Notes: generated by a model from the sequence alone, not told the origin. 64,000 bases of DNA from Stenotrophobium rhamnosiphilum (GCF_003052265.1 NZ_QANS01000004.1:372414-436413), one strand, 5' to 3'. Shown: positions 37,760 to 46,564, counted from the stretch's first letter. Numbers and translations are program-made.

Positions 37760-38195
37760 TGCGTTGGTTATCGACCGCCAACTGATGGCACTCATAACGG
37801 GCTAGGTGATAACCTTTTGTTGCAGCTGCGGCTTGGCGCTGCCAAGACTCTTGGGCACGGTCACCAACTGTGGCGGCGTGAGCACGAGTACGGCGGTTTC
37901 TGCCAGATAGGCGCAGTCAGGCAGGGTCGCGACCTTAGCGGTGAATCTTAGACTGCAGCCAACAGGCCAATGGATTGGGGAAGCCATACATAGGGAGTCG
38001 CAGACGATCTGTGTCGCCATTACGGCAGTGAATCCCCAGCTTGTGCGGGCAAGCGCGATAAACGGCTGATTTGTCCCGACTCACAGGACGAATCCTTGTA
38101 GATCACCCAATCCCAAAGCGCGACAACGCACCGACGCTCATGCGGCCCATTCCTACTATCATCGTCAATGCCGACACCTACCGCAGGTATGGCCC
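37760..38195. other. Gap between the AT-rich pair and the phospholipase-D-like gene
   Basis: 436 bases of normal GC content. The only sizeable frame is a 72-codon minus-strand ORF (37802-38020), listed separately. No RNA gene, attachment core or repeat was found here. Confidence 0.5.
37802..38020 (-). CDS. Hypothetical 72-residue ORF, doubtful
   Basis: Starts MATQIVCDSLCMASPIHWPV and ends PQLQQKVIT, with four cysteines and no recognised domain. Composition is compatible with coding, and it may be the 3' end of a decayed gene. No ribosome site or conserved neighbour supports it. Confidence 0.25.
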   Translation of the reverse strand: MATQIVCDSLCMASPIHWPVGCSLRFTAKVATLPDCAYLAETAVLVLTPPQLVTVPKSLGSAKPQLQQKVIT

Positions 38196-39665
38196 ATGGC
38201 GACTAAGATCATTGCTGCGTTTGAGTTCGCTCGGCGTCAGCTGAGTGAGAGTTTCGCTTGGGTAACGGGATGCAAGCTCAGCACGGTTGCGGTGCTTGCG
38301 ATTATTGCGGCCAATACACAAGGCTGCGCCACTCTGCCGGACGCTAAACACGACATGGCAACGACGCCGACACAAAAGGTTGAGTTCGAAGATACGCGTG
38401 GCCCAGTCTCGGCTGCGAAAGGTGAGGCCATCCTCGAACATATCGAAGACAAGCACGGTGACTCCGAGGCGCTGCAAAACCATCTGGCCTACGAGCAGGC
38501 GGTAAATGCCAATAGCCCACTGGTTCTGGGCAACAAGCTGAAGCTGCTACAAAACGGACCTGCGACCTACGAGTCGATGATGGCGGCAATCCGTGGTGCC
38601 AAAGACAACATCAACCTTGAAACTTTCATCTTTGATGACGACAAGGTTGGTCGGCTGTTCTCTGATCTGTTGTTGAAGAAGCAGGCTGAAGGCGTGCAGG
38701 TCAACATCATCTACGACAGCATCGGCGGCCTGTCGACACCGCAAGAGTTTTTTGATCGCTTGCGTGAGGGTGGAATCAATGTGCTGGAGTTCAATCCAGT
38801 CAATCCACTGTCGGGTAAGCAGAAGTCATGGCTGATCAACAATCGTGACCATCGCAAGCAGCTGATCGTTGATGGCCGCATTGCTTTTACTGGCGGCATC
38901 AACATCAGTGACACTTATTCGAGCGCACCCTCAGGCAAGTTGCGCAGGAAGAAACATAAAGAAAACCAACCGAAAGCCGGCTGGCGCGATACGCATATTC
39001 GTATTGAAGGACCGGTGGTCGCCGAGTTTCAGAAAATGTTTCTGGAAACTTGGGCGCGGCAAAATGGTGAGCCGCTGGCGGCCAGACATTATTTGCCCGA
39101 GATAAAAGACAAGGGCGACGAGATCGTTCGTGCGATTGGCAGCACGCCAGGCGATTCTCCAAACCTTATTTTCTTAACGCTGATTTCAGCGATCACGCAT
39201 GCAGAACGCAAAGTACATCTAACCATCGCTTATTTTGCACCTGACCCGCAGTTGCTTAAGGCGCTGACTGATGCAGCGCAGCGTGGCGTTGACGTGAAAC
39301 TGGTATTGCCGAGTTTTTCCGACTCATGGCCCATCTTTAATTTGGGCCGATCCTATTATTCGAAGCTGTTGCGTGGTGGTGTCAAAATTTACGAGCGCCA
39401 CGGCTCGGTCATGCATGCCAAGACGGCTTGCATTGATGGCGTCTGGTCCACCATCGGATCAACCAATCTGGACTGGCGCAGCTTTTTGCATAACGACGAA
39501 ATTAATGCCGTCATTCTCAGTAGCAATTTCGCCAAGCAAATGGACACCATGTTCGCCGAGGACTTGAAAGAGTCCGAGGAAATCGTGCTCAGTAAATGGA
39601 AACACCGCTCCTGGTTTTCGCGCTTGAAAGAGCGGACAGCGCGAATCGGTGCGTATTGGCTATGA
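38196..39665 (+). CDS. Phospholipase D family protein (cardiolipin synthase C-like)
   Basis: 489 residues with two HKD motifs: HRKQLIVDG (His219, Lys221, Asp226) and HAKTACIDG (His407, Lys409, Asp414), each followed by the usual GG/GSTN segment. The N-terminus has a hydrophobic stretch ending TQGC, a possible lipoprotein cleavage site, so it may be tethered to the envelope. ClsC/YmdC-like cardiolipin synthesis is the best guess. Overlaps the next gene by 4 bases. Confidence 0.88.
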   Translation: MATKIIAAFEFARRQLSESFAWVTGCKLSTVAVLAIIAANTQGCATLPDAKHDMATTPTQKVEFEDTRGPVSAAKGEAILEHIEDKHGDSEALQNHLAYEQAVNANSPLVLGNKLKLLQNGPATYESMMAAIRGAKDNINLETFIFDDDKVGRLFSDLLLKKQAEGVQVNIIYDSIGGLSTPQEFFDRLREGGINVLEFNPVNPLSGKQKSWLINNRDHRKQLIVDGRIAFTGGINISDTYSSAPSGKLRRKKHKENQPKAGWRDTHIRIEGPVVAEFQKMFLETWARQNGEPLAARHYLPEIKDKGDEIVRAIGSTPGDSPNLIFLTLISAITHAERKVHLTIAYFAPDPQLLKALTDAAQRGVDVKLVLPSFSDSWPIFNLGRSYYSKLLRGGVKIYERHGSVMHAKTACIDGVWSTIGSTNLDWRSFLHNDEINAVILSSNFAKQMDTMFAEDLKESEEIVLSKWKHRSWFSRLKERTARIGAYWL

Positions 39666-40474
39666 GTGAGAATTCCGTTGGACGAGAGGGCAGCGCTGAC
39701 ACCGTGCGCCTTTTGTCGCTCAACATCCAAGTTGGTCTTAATTCTTCTCGCTACTGGCATTACCTTACGCATGCTTGGCGGCATGTTCTGCCTACGCGTA
39801 GTGCTCAGCTCAATCTGGATCGCATCGCCAAGCTCGTGTCGCGCTATGACATCGTGGCGTTACAAGAAGCAGACGCGGGCAGTTTGCGTACCTCGCAACT
39901 GAATCAAGTGGCACATCTTGCAGAACGCGCAGGCTTCCCCTATTGGCATTCCGCGGTGACGCGTGATCTACGTCCATTTGCTCAGCATTGCTTAGGTTGC
40001 TTATCGCGCTGGCCTTTGGAGAACGTGAAATATCACGCACTGCCGGGCTGGTTGCCGGGACGTGGTGCACTCGAAGTGGAAGTGCAACCTGAAGGTCGCG
40101 AACCACTGCGCCTATTCATTGTTCATCTCGCACTTGGGCGTCGTGTGCGTAAGCAACAACTGCATTTCATCTCGACGTTAATTCATGATCGCATCGACAC
40201 CATCGTACTCGGCGATCTCAATTGCGATGAAAGCGAACTGACAATTCACGATGGCTTGCGCAACGCTGGCTTACGCGGCGTACACAAAAATCATACGTTC
40301 CCAAGCTGGCGACCATCGCGCGCTTTGGATCACATCTTGGTGACCCCGACAGTAGAGGTGCTCACTGCAACAGTTCTTGAAGAGCGACTCTCAGATCATT
40401 TGCCAGTGGCCACCGAGATTCGACTGCGTCTAGAAACAGATGATCGCAAAGCCGCACGTAGCAATAATGCATAG
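39662..40474 (+). CDS. Endonuclease/exonuclease/phosphatase family protein
   Basis: 270 residues from the ATG at 39662, which overlaps the phospholipase-D gene stop (ATGA). EEP fold motifs: LLSLNIQVG, IVALQEAD (metal Glu), GDLNCDE and SDHLPVATEI (catalytic Asp-His). In some genomes such proteins sit beside cardiolipin synthases, so a phospholipid phosphodiesterase role is plausible. A long in-frame extension upstream lies inside the previous gene and is rejected. Confidence 0.87.
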   Translation: MSENSVGREGSADTVRLLSLNIQVGLNSSRYWHYLTHAWRHVLPTRSAQLNLDRIAKLVSRYDIVALQEADAGSLRTSQLNQVAHLAERAGFPYWHSAVTRDLRPFAQHCLGCLSRWPLENVKYHALPGWLPGRGALEVEVQPEGREPLRLFIVHLALGRRVRKQQLHFISTLIHDRIDTIVLGDLNCDESELTIHDGLRNAGLRGVHKNHTFPSWRPSRALDHILVTPTVEVLTATVLEERLSDHLPVATEIRLRLETDDRKAARSNNA

Positions 40475-40486
40475 CTGCAAATAAAC

Positions 40487-40511
40487 GAATGGCCCCATTG
40501 CGGGGCCATTC
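40487..40511. terminator. Bidirectional terminator between convergent genes
   Basis: GAATGGCCCC (40487-40496) pairs with GGGGCCATTC (40502-40511), loop of 5, between the EEP gene and the convergent lipoprotein gene. The flanks are AT-rich but lack a clean T-run. Confidence 0.65.
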
Positions 40512-40536
40512 ATCGATACAAATTTACGACTGATTT

Positions 40537-40950
40537 TTACTGCTTAGGATCTGTTGCGTACTTGGTGATCTTGGCCTGTACCTTGGCCTGTTCAAGTGTC
40601 GCATCAGCCTGCTTCTTGCAAAGCGTGCGGGCATCGCCAGCCAGCGCTTCGCAACGTTCAATGGTCACCTTGTGTGCGGCTTCGGCTTCTGCGATCGCGA
40701 GATCGAGATTGCCCTTGGCAGCTTCATGGCCATATTCAGCATCAGCTTTGTTTACATCCTTCTGAGCGTCGTTCAGGTTCTCGACCACATTGGCGCGTTC
40801 CTTCTCGACATCCTTCGCGCCTTCTACAGCGGCCTTGGTTACGTCTTCTTGGTTTTTAGCTGGGGTATCTGGGCCTCCGCATGCGCTGAGACCGAGACTC
40901 AGAACACCAGCTGAAATGATGACAACGATGTGTTTGTTTAATCCGTACAT
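40537..40950 (-). CDS. Small lipoprotein with Ala/Glu-rich helical body
   Basis: 137 residues from the ATG at 40950: signal peptide with lipobox LSAC (SAGVLSLGLSACGG), then a long charged, Ala-rich probably coiled-coil region (KAAVEGAKDVEKERANVVEN and onward) with two conserved-looking cysteines near the C-terminus (RCEALAGDARTLC). Not recognised. An earlier in-frame start at 40977 adds residues before the signal peptide and is rejected. Confidence 0.75.
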   Translation of the reverse strand: MYGLNKHIVVIISAGVLSLGLSACGGPDTPAKNQEDVTKAAVEGAKDVEKERANVVENLNDAQKDVNKADAEYGHEAAKGNLDLAIAEAEAAHKVTIERCEALAGDARTLCKKQADATLEQAKVQAKITKYATDPKQ

Positions 40951-41111
40951 GTTTAATCTCCGTGATATTTCTGGCAACTGAAATATGCGCGATCGAGTGC
41001 AAGACTTCGGTGCGCTAACACACCGATGCGATTTTCATTCGTCGCTACCATCATTTCCGTGATCTCTATATCGACACTGCCATTGATTGGCACGCGAGTT
41101 CTAAGAGTGAG

Positions 41112-42011
41112 ATGAAAGTGAAATTCAACGTCCTAATGCGAGTGGTCTTGTTGTGTGCGGTTGTCAGCACGCCTCTCGCGCTGGCGCAGGACGCCACTTC
41201 GCTAAAAGCGCGTCACGCCGCGTTGCGTGAGCAGCTGACCAATAATCCTTTCAAACGCCCGCTCTATCTTGAGTCGAGTCAAACCTCTGGCGGACTCAAA
41301 GGCGAAACTTACGCCGTGATCGAACAACCTTATGCCGTGGTCAGTCCTGCGCTGAAAGACATCAATCATTGGTGTGACATTCTGATCCTGCATCAGAACG
41401 TGAAGAGTTGCAGTGCGGGTTCGTCGAAGTCAGCCGACATGCTTCAACTCAGCGTTGGGCGGAAATTTGATCAACCACTCGACGATGCTTTTCCGATTGA
41501 TTTTCATTACAAGGTTGTGACGAATCAGTCTGACTACCAGCAACTGTTGCTGACAGCTGATGAAGGCCCGATGGGCACCAGCCGTTACCGAATTCAGCTC
41601 GAAGTGGTGGCACTGGATGCCCAGCGCAGCTTCCTGCATCTGTCGTATTCGTATCGCTACGGCATGGCGGCGCGCGTAGCAATGCAGGGCTATCTGACAA
41701 CAACCGGACGCAACAAATTGGGCTTCAGCATTGTTTCGCGCAAAGCCAATGGTGAGCCGGTCTACATGCGCGGCGTACGCGGGGTGGTCGAGCGAAACAC
41801 GATGCGCTACTTCTTGGCGATTGAGGCGTATCTCGGCGCACTGTCGGCGCCAGCGTCAGAACAGCTTGAGAAGCGTCTCAACGCTTGGTACGCCGGAGTT
41901 GAACGTTATCCGCAACAACTACATGAACTCGAGCGCGGCGAGTATCTGGACATGAAGCACAAAGAAATCCAGCGTCAGCAGACCCTGCAGTCGGCCACCA
42001 GTGCCAAATAA
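41112..42011 (+). CDS. Secreted protein of unknown function
   Basis: 299 residues with a clear signal peptide (VVLLCAVVSTPLALA-QDA). The mature part has a helical start (TSLKARHAALREQL), a Cys pair in WCDILILHQNVKSC, and strands resembling a beta-rich or lipid-binding domain (LHLSYSYRYGMAARVAM), then a helical C-terminus rich in Glu/Gln. I do not recognise the family. A stem (TGACGGG/CCCGTCA, 42030-42050) follows the stop. Confidence 0.72.
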   Translation: MKVKFNVLMRVVLLCAVVSTPLALAQDATSLKARHAALREQLTNNPFKRPLYLESSQTSGGLKGETYAVIEQPYAVVSPALKDINHWCDILILHQNVKSCSAGSSKSADMLQLSVGRKFDQPLDDAFPIDFHYKVVTNQSDYQQLLLTADEGPMGTSRYRIQLEVVALDAQRSFLHLSYSYRYGMAARVAMQGYLTTTGRNKLGFSIVSRKANGEPVYMRGVRGVVERNTMRYFLAIEAYLGALSAPASEQLEKRLNAWYAGVERYPQQLHELERGEYLDMKHKEIQRQQTLQSATSAK

Positions 42012-42110
42012 GCCCCAATTCATCTCGTATGACGGGGCAACAACCCGTCAATCTCTGTAAGCCGTTAATATTCGCGCTACAGAAATTATTAAAAACGACT
42101 AGCCCCAGCG

Positions 42111-43079
42111 ATGGATCCTCAAAACCCGCGTATCGAACCCGATCTGACTGCACCTGCAGCAGCGCCGCAATTGACTGCGTCCAAAGCAACACCGCCTTCC
42201 GAGAAAATGACTAAAAAACGCACGTCGCTGTTTGGCTTGTTGCTCAAGCTATCGCTGATTCTGATTGCACTGGTTCTGCTGCCGATCGTGTTGTTCAAAT
42301 GGGTTCCGCTGCCAACGACGGCCTTCATGCTGCAAAGTGAGGTCAAGCCGGTTGAATACACTTGGGTGCCTGCTAAAAACATCGCCAAGTTTGCAGGCCA
42401 AGCAGTTATTTCAGCCGAAGATCAAAAGTTTTATACGCACAATGGCTTTGATATCGAAGCCATGGAAAAAGCCTACGCACACAACAAAAAATCCAAGCGT
42501 AAACGCGGTGCATCGACGATCAGTCAGCAGACCGCGAAGAATCTATTTTTATGGTCCGGCGGTGGTTACTTCCGCAAAGGCATCGAAGCAGGCGTCACGG
42601 TGTTGATCGAAAACATCTGGGGCAAACAGCGCATTCTTGAGGTGTATCTCAACGTCGCAGAATTTGGTCCCGGGCTCTACGGCGTAGAAGCCGCGTCACA
42701 AAAATATTTTCATAAATCCGCTGCGCAACTCACGCCTACAGAAGCCGCAAGATTGGCTGCAGTGCTGCCGAATCCCAAACGCTGGAAAGTGAACTCACCC
42801 GGCGCGTATGTGCAGAAACGTGTGCGCTGGATTGTGGGGCAGATGGGCTACGGCTCACGTGGCACGCCGAGCGAAGAACCAGAACCGCCGAGCACGGGGC
42901 CTGAGAGTGGCGGACAGCTTAATGACATCGATGCGCCCCTCAGCACAGAAGCGCCTATCGTAACGACTGAGCCAGAAGCACCGATTGAAGCAGAACCGAG
43001 CGGAGCGCCTATGCCCGTGCCTGTTCCTGTGGCTCCCGAAGCAGGCACTGCACCAGCGCCCGAGGCCGCTACACCTTAG
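42111..43079 (+). CDS. mtgA: Monofunctional peptidoglycan glycosyltransferase with Pro-rich tail
   Basis: GT51 transglycosylase polymerising lipid II. Motifs in order: VISAEDQKFYTHNGFD (catalytic Glu), RGASTISQQTAKNLFLW, KQRILEVYLNVAEFG and EAARLAAVLPNPKRW. One membrane helix precedes them. The core is typical but a Pro/Glu/Ala-rich tail of about 70 residues extends the usual length. An ATG at 42207, after 32 Ala/Pro-rich residues, is an alternative start; neither has a strong ribosome site. Confidence 0.93.
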   Translation: MDPQNPRIEPDLTAPAAAPQLTASKATPPSEKMTKKRTSLFGLLLKLSLILIALVLLPIVLFKWVPLPTTAFMLQSEVKPVEYTWVPAKNIAKFAGQAVISAEDQKFYTHNGFDIEAMEKAYAHNKKSKRKRGASTISQQTAKNLFLWSGGGYFRKGIEAGVTVLIENIWGKQRILEVYLNVAEFGPGLYGVEAASQKYFHKSAAQLTPTEAARLAAVLPNPKRWKVNSPGAYVQKRVRWIVGQMGYGSRGTPSEEPEPPSTGPESGGQLNDIDAPLSTEAPIVTTEPEAPIEAEPSGAPMPVPVPVAPEAGTAPAPEAATP

Positions 43080-43085
43080 TCGCGA

Positions 43086-43868
43086 TTAAAAGCGCTCGAG
43101 GAAAGTTTCAATCAGTGGCGTAACTAACGCAGCATGCGTCAGGTTCGCTGCGTGCCCAGCACCTGGAATCACTTTGAGTGTGCCTTGAGGCAGCAGACGC
43201 GCCATCTTTTCGGCATGCGCCAAGGGAATCGCGTTGTCAGTGTCGCCATGAATCACCAGCGCAGGTACTTTGATTTGCGAGAGTGAATCCGTGAGATCGT
43301 CTCGCGTCACCAGCGTGTTAAAAATCTGCAGCAGATTGGCAGGCGTTACTTTCTTCCACTTGGCTTTCCATAACGATGCATCGGCGTATCCCGCGCCGAG
43401 GATGATGTGCTCCAGCGTCGCCGCGGTTTGATCATCCAAGCCATTCGTAACCCAGTTGTTAATCAGCTGGGTGTAATGGGGAAGGGTGACTGGATTCTCT
43501 GGAAGCGCTTGCGTGTCGATCAAAATCAGGCCCGCAACAAACTGCGGATAACGCAGCGCTGCACGCAGCGACAGATAACCACCTTGCGACATCCCTGCAA
43601 AAACGGCGCGCGGAATTGAAAGCTGTTGCAACAATCCAACGAGATCAGCCGCTGAGTCGTAATACGAGAACGGAGCAGCCGCGTCGCCCGTATTGCCATG
43701 ACCGCGTTCATCCCAAGTAATCACGCGATACTTTTTCGACAGCGCAGTCACCTGCGCGTCGAACATCGTGCGATCCATCAGCAAGCCATGCGAAAACACC
43801 ACAACCTTGCCATTACCGCCAGTGTCTTCGTAATAAAGCGTCTGACCGCCGGTTTGTAGTGTGGGCAT
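43086..43868 (-). CDS. Alpha/beta hydrolase
   Basis: 260 residues. Catalytic triad visible: Ser in GMSQGGYLSLRAA, Asp in VIHGDTDNAIP, His in GAGHAANLTH; oxyanion region FSHGLLMD. Similar to 3-oxoadipate enol-lactonase or haloperoxidase-like hydrolases but substrate unknown. Convergent with mtgA, 6 bases between stops. Confidence 0.87.
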   Translation of the reverse strand: MPTLQTGGQTLYYEDTGGNGKVVVFSHGLLMDRTMFDAQVTALSKKYRVITWDERGHGNTGDAAAPFSYYDSAADLVGLLQQLSIPRAVFAGMSQGGYLSLRAALRYPQFVAGLILIDTQALPENPVTLPHYTQLINNWVTNGLDDQTAATLEHIILGAGYADASLWKAKWKKVTPANLLQIFNTLVTRDDLTDSLSQIKVPALVIHGDTDNAIPLAHAEKMARLLPQGTLKVIPGAGHAANLTHAALVTPLIETFLERF

Positions 43869-43894
43869 TGCGATGCTCCTGCGTTAGAGACTGA

Positions 43895-43958
43895 GTAGCC
43901 CGGGTGAAACCCGGGAAGTCTCATCTAATAAGAAGATCCCGGGTTGCACCCGGGCTAC
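43895..43958. repeat. REP-like repeat with GTAGCCCGGGT inverted ends
   Basis: Left half GTAGCCCGGGTGAAACCCGG(GA) at 43895-43916 and right half 43937-43958 are inverted copies differing at one base; each half is itself a hairpin. It lies between the hydrolase and SDR genes and ends 3 bases before the SDR stop. This sequence type is common as a dispersed repeat in proteobacteria. Confidence 0.72.
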
Positions 43959-43961
43959 AAA

Positions 43962-44738
43962 TCAAAGACCGCCGCAACCAATCAAACCACCATCCACCGT
44001 CAGCGTTGTGCCGGTGACGTAGCTGGCGGCATCAGAAACCAAATACAAAATGGCCGGTGCAATTTCTTCTGGCTGTGCGACGCGTGCGAGTGGAATCTGC
44101 TGAAGCGCAACGTTGAGAATTTGTTCGTTCTTGGTCAGTGCCGATGCGAATTTGGTCTCCGTTAAACCCGGCAGCACGGCATTAACGCGAACTTTCCATG
44201 GCGCACATTCCTTGGCAAATGCCTGCGTCATGTTGATGACGGCGGCTTTGCTGATGGAGTAGATGCCTTGGAACATGCCAGGCTTCACGCCGTTGATCGA
44301 TGCAATATTAACGATAGCGCCGCCGCCATTCTTCTTCATCAGCTTGCTGGCCAGCGCTGCAAGTTCAAAGTAACCCTTGATGTTCACCTGTAGGGTTTTT
44401 TCGACCATGCTCATATCGGTATCCGAGATGTGGCCGAAGTAAGGATTGGTAGCAGCGTTATTGACCAGAATATCGAGGCGGCCAAGGCCTGCTTCAATTT
44501 CGCCAATCAAACGATGCAACGCAGCAGATTCACCTTGGTGCGCCGCAATCGCCGTAGCTTTGCCACCGCTAGCGATAATCTCAGCTGCAACCTTGTCGAG
44601 ATCCTCTTGCTTACGGCTTGAGATCACGACGTGCGCGCCTTGTTGTGCGAGCAGACGCGCAGTGGCTGCGCCAATACCGCGTGAAGCGCCGGTGATTAAT
44701 GCAACGCGACCGGTCAGGTCAAAAAGTTGAGTGGACAT
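43962..44738 (-). CDS. Short-chain dehydrogenase/reductase
   Basis: 258-residue classical SDR: TGASRGIG cofactor motif, NNAA, catalytic Ser in ASINGV and YxxxK in YSISKAA, PGLTETKF, and the C-terminal TGTTLTVDGG. Likely NADP-dependent; substrate not determined. It begins 12 bases after the histidine phosphatase gene on the same strand. Confidence 0.9.
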   Translation of the reverse strand: MSTQLFDLTGRVALITGASRGIGAATARLLAQQGAHVVISSRKQEDLDKVAAEIIASGGKATAIAAHQGESAALHRLIGEIEAGLGRLDILVNNAATNPYFGHISDTDMSMVEKTLQVNIKGYFELAALASKLMKKNGGGAIVNIASINGVKPGMFQGIYSISKAAVINMTQAFAKECAPWKVRVNAVLPGLTETKFASALTKNEQILNVALQQIPLARVAQPEEIAPAILYLVSDAASYVTGTTLTVDGGLIGCGGL

Positions 44739-44749
44739 GAAAAAAACTC

Positions 44750-45454
44750 CTAACGAAAAGTAATCAGTTCTTTTTGCTCAGTCAGTTCAAGATGAGCAAT
44801 GTTATTGAAGCTCAGCAGCGAAAGATCAGAGCGACCTTTGTGAAAGCTGTGCACTGAGCCGTTGTAGATGCGCCAGTTCTGGCGAAAGGTGGTGACGTCA
44901 TCCAACCCTAGCGCTGTGCGTAGCGCAACAGAGATCACGCCACCTGAAGTAAACACCACAACACGCTTATGGCCTTGGGCTGCGATTTGATTCAAACCAT
45001 TCACGCAGCGATCAAAGAATTCACGCCAAGATTCAAACGGCGAATGCTCGTGCGGCGCATCCTCCAACCATTTGGTAATCGCCAAACCAAAAACTGTCTG
45101 GAACAGTTTTGGATTCTTATAGAGATCGCCCATTTGCTGGGCCAACTCCGGTGTTTCTTTTCCTATCTGCGGAAGATAAGCACGCAGAATCGGTTCGAAG
45201 GCGTATTCGCTAAAGTACGACAGCGTTTGTATGGGCAGATCGCTGCGCTGCATTGCAGCGAGCGTCGCGCGTGCGGTGTCCTGCTGGCGCGCCATGTCGC
45301 CGGCATAAACTGCATCGAATGAGAATTTGAGCTGCGACCAATACTCGCCGAGCACTTGGCCTTGTCGCTGGCCTAAGGCTGAAAGTTGATCGTAGTTTTG
45401 ATGACCAAAAGAAGCCTGGCCGTGACGGACTAAATAGATCGTCGTCACGGCCAA
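44750..45454 (-). CDS. Histidine phosphatase family protein
   Basis: 234 residues with the phosphohistidine motif LVRHGQASFG at the start and the second catalytic His region VVVFTSGGVISVAL replacing the more usual VSHGG: the expected second His appears as Ser here (FTSGG), which is also seen in some relatives. Function unknown; broad phosphatase fold. Upstream of the SDR gene and probably cotranscribed. Confidence 0.82.
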   Translation of the reverse strand: MAVTTIYLVRHGQASFGHQNYDQLSALGQRQGQVLGEYWSQLKFSFDAVYAGDMARQQDTARATLAAMQRSDLPIQTLSYFSEYAFEPILRAYLPQIGKETPELAQQMGDLYKNPKLFQTVFGLAITKWLEDAPHEHSPFESWREFFDRCVNGLNQIAAQGHKRVVVFTSGGVISVALRTALGLDDVTTFRQNWRIYNGSVHSFHKGRSDLSLLSFNNIAHLELTEQKELITFR

Positions 45455-45473
45455 GTGTGATGCGTTGCGAAGC

Positions 45474-46319
45474 TTACTTAACCTGAACCGGACCGCCGAG
45501 CTTGCTGCCGAACTTGCGGCCCTTGCTGTCGGTCAAGCCTGAAGCAATCGAAACTTTGTAGGTGCCAGCGGCATCAACTGGGAACACCACCATGCGGCGG
45601 TTGTTTTCGCCCAATTCCCAATTGCCCGAAATCGCTTTGCCAGCCTTGTTGGTGACTTTGATGTTGGCGTTAACGGTATCGGCCTGGAAGAACGCGCCGT
45701 TGAACATCAACACGACGGCTTTTTTGTAAGACGCTGGACCGGCATAGACCAATGAAAGCTTGTCGGCTTTCTCAGCTGGCCACCAGGTTGAAGAACCTGT
45801 GCTAGGTGATTTGCTGGCCGACTTCTTCTTAGGCTTTGGAGCCGGGGCAGGAGCAGGTGCTGGCTCTGGAGCCGGTGCAGCTTCTGCGACAGGTTCAGAG
45901 TAAGTCTCTGCAACTGGCTGTTCAGCTGACGCGGTATCAACTGGAGCAGATTGATCAGCTGCGGCTGGAGCGGCAGCAACAGCGCCTGCTGGAACCAATG
46001 GAGCAACGCTACCATCGCCAGATGCAGTTGCCGCAGCAGTGGCATCTACGCTGCCAGCAGGCTGCACGGCGGTATCAACCGGCTGTACTGCAGCAACATC
46101 GGCGGCACCTTCTGCAGCTGGGGCTGGGGCGGCAGCGGCTTCGCCTTCCGCATGCGCTTCGGGATTGTCGACAGAGGCGCCAAACACCTGATCAGGCGAG
46201 GTGACATCAGCCACCTTTGGCGTTTCGTGCTTATAAGGCTTGACCACGTTCAGAACGACATAAGTACCGACGCTCAATACTGTTGCCAAGCCTGCAAGTG
46301 CAAGAAACCGTTTGTTCAT
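45474..46319 (-). CDS. Membrane-anchored Ala/Pro-rich envelope protein
   Basis: 281 residues: N-terminal membrane helix (FLALAGLATVLSVGTYVVLNV), a very long Ala/Pro/Glu-rich linker (about 45-175), then a beta-rich domain of about 95 residues (SLVYAGPASYKKAVVLMFNG, later GTYKVSIASGL) suggestive of an Ig-like fold. Not recognised. The upstream region can fold into a three-way junction. Confidence 0.75.
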   Translation of the reverse strand: MNKRFLALAGLATVLSVGTYVVLNVVKPYKHETPKVADVTSPDQVFGASVDNPEAHAEGEAAAAPAPAAEGAADVAAVQPVDTAVQPAGSVDATAAATASGDGSVAPLVPAGAVAAAPAAADQSAPVDTASAEQPVAETYSEPVAEAAPAPEPAPAPAPAPKPKKKSASKSPSTGSSTWWPAEKADKLSLVYAGPASYKKAVVLMFNGAFFQADTVNANIKVTNKAGKAISGNWELGENNRRMVVFPVDAAGTYKVSIASGLTDSKGRKFGSKLGGPVQVK

Positions 46320-46373
46320 GTGTGCTCCCGATCTACGCCTAAGTGTTTAGTTATAAAAATTTAAGTGATGCTG

Positions 46374-46438
46374 CCACCCGCCGCTCTCCTCTGAAGAGCG
46401 CCGAAATTTAAACCGGCATATTGATGCCTAGCGGGTGG
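46374..46438. other. Predicted three-way-junction element upstream of the Ala/Pro-rich gene
   Basis: Closing stem CCACCCGC (46374-46381) with GCGGGTGG (46431-46438), enclosing hairpin CGCTCT-loop7-AGAGCG (46382-46400) and hairpin GGCAT-ATTG-ATGCC (46415-46428). On the minus strand it lies in the 5' region of the gene at 45474-46319. Not matched to a known RNA family. Confidence 0.5.
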
Positions 46439-46555
46439 ATTCGGGGACTATCCGACACCCCGGTCACGCAGTCAATACACGTGCCGGGTAGTCATGGAGT
46501 TGACTGTAACGACAGCCCGCAACGCATTTGCAGCCTAGAGAGTGCTGTAAGGGCC

Positions 46556-46564
46556 TGCGATAAT
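46556..46564 (+). promoter_or_regulatory. Candidate extended -10 for the FabG-like gene
   Basis: TGCGATAAT fits an extended -10 promoter 51 bases before the FabG-like ATG at 46615. No -35 is obvious. Confidence 0.4.

Noticed and set aside
37968-37980. AATGGATTGG resembling the dusA attachment core, as a possible far end of an island
   Set aside because: Only about 9 bases match and the orientation is opposite to dusA; chance is more likely.
44750-45454. Pseudogene status of the histidine phosphatase because of FTSGG
   Set aside because: The frame is intact and this variation occurs in related proteins, so it is kept as a gene.
46330-46560. tmRNA, 4.5S RNA or RNase P RNA in the FabG upstream gap
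   Set aside because: None of the conserved segments of these RNAs is present; only a local three-way junction is predicted.
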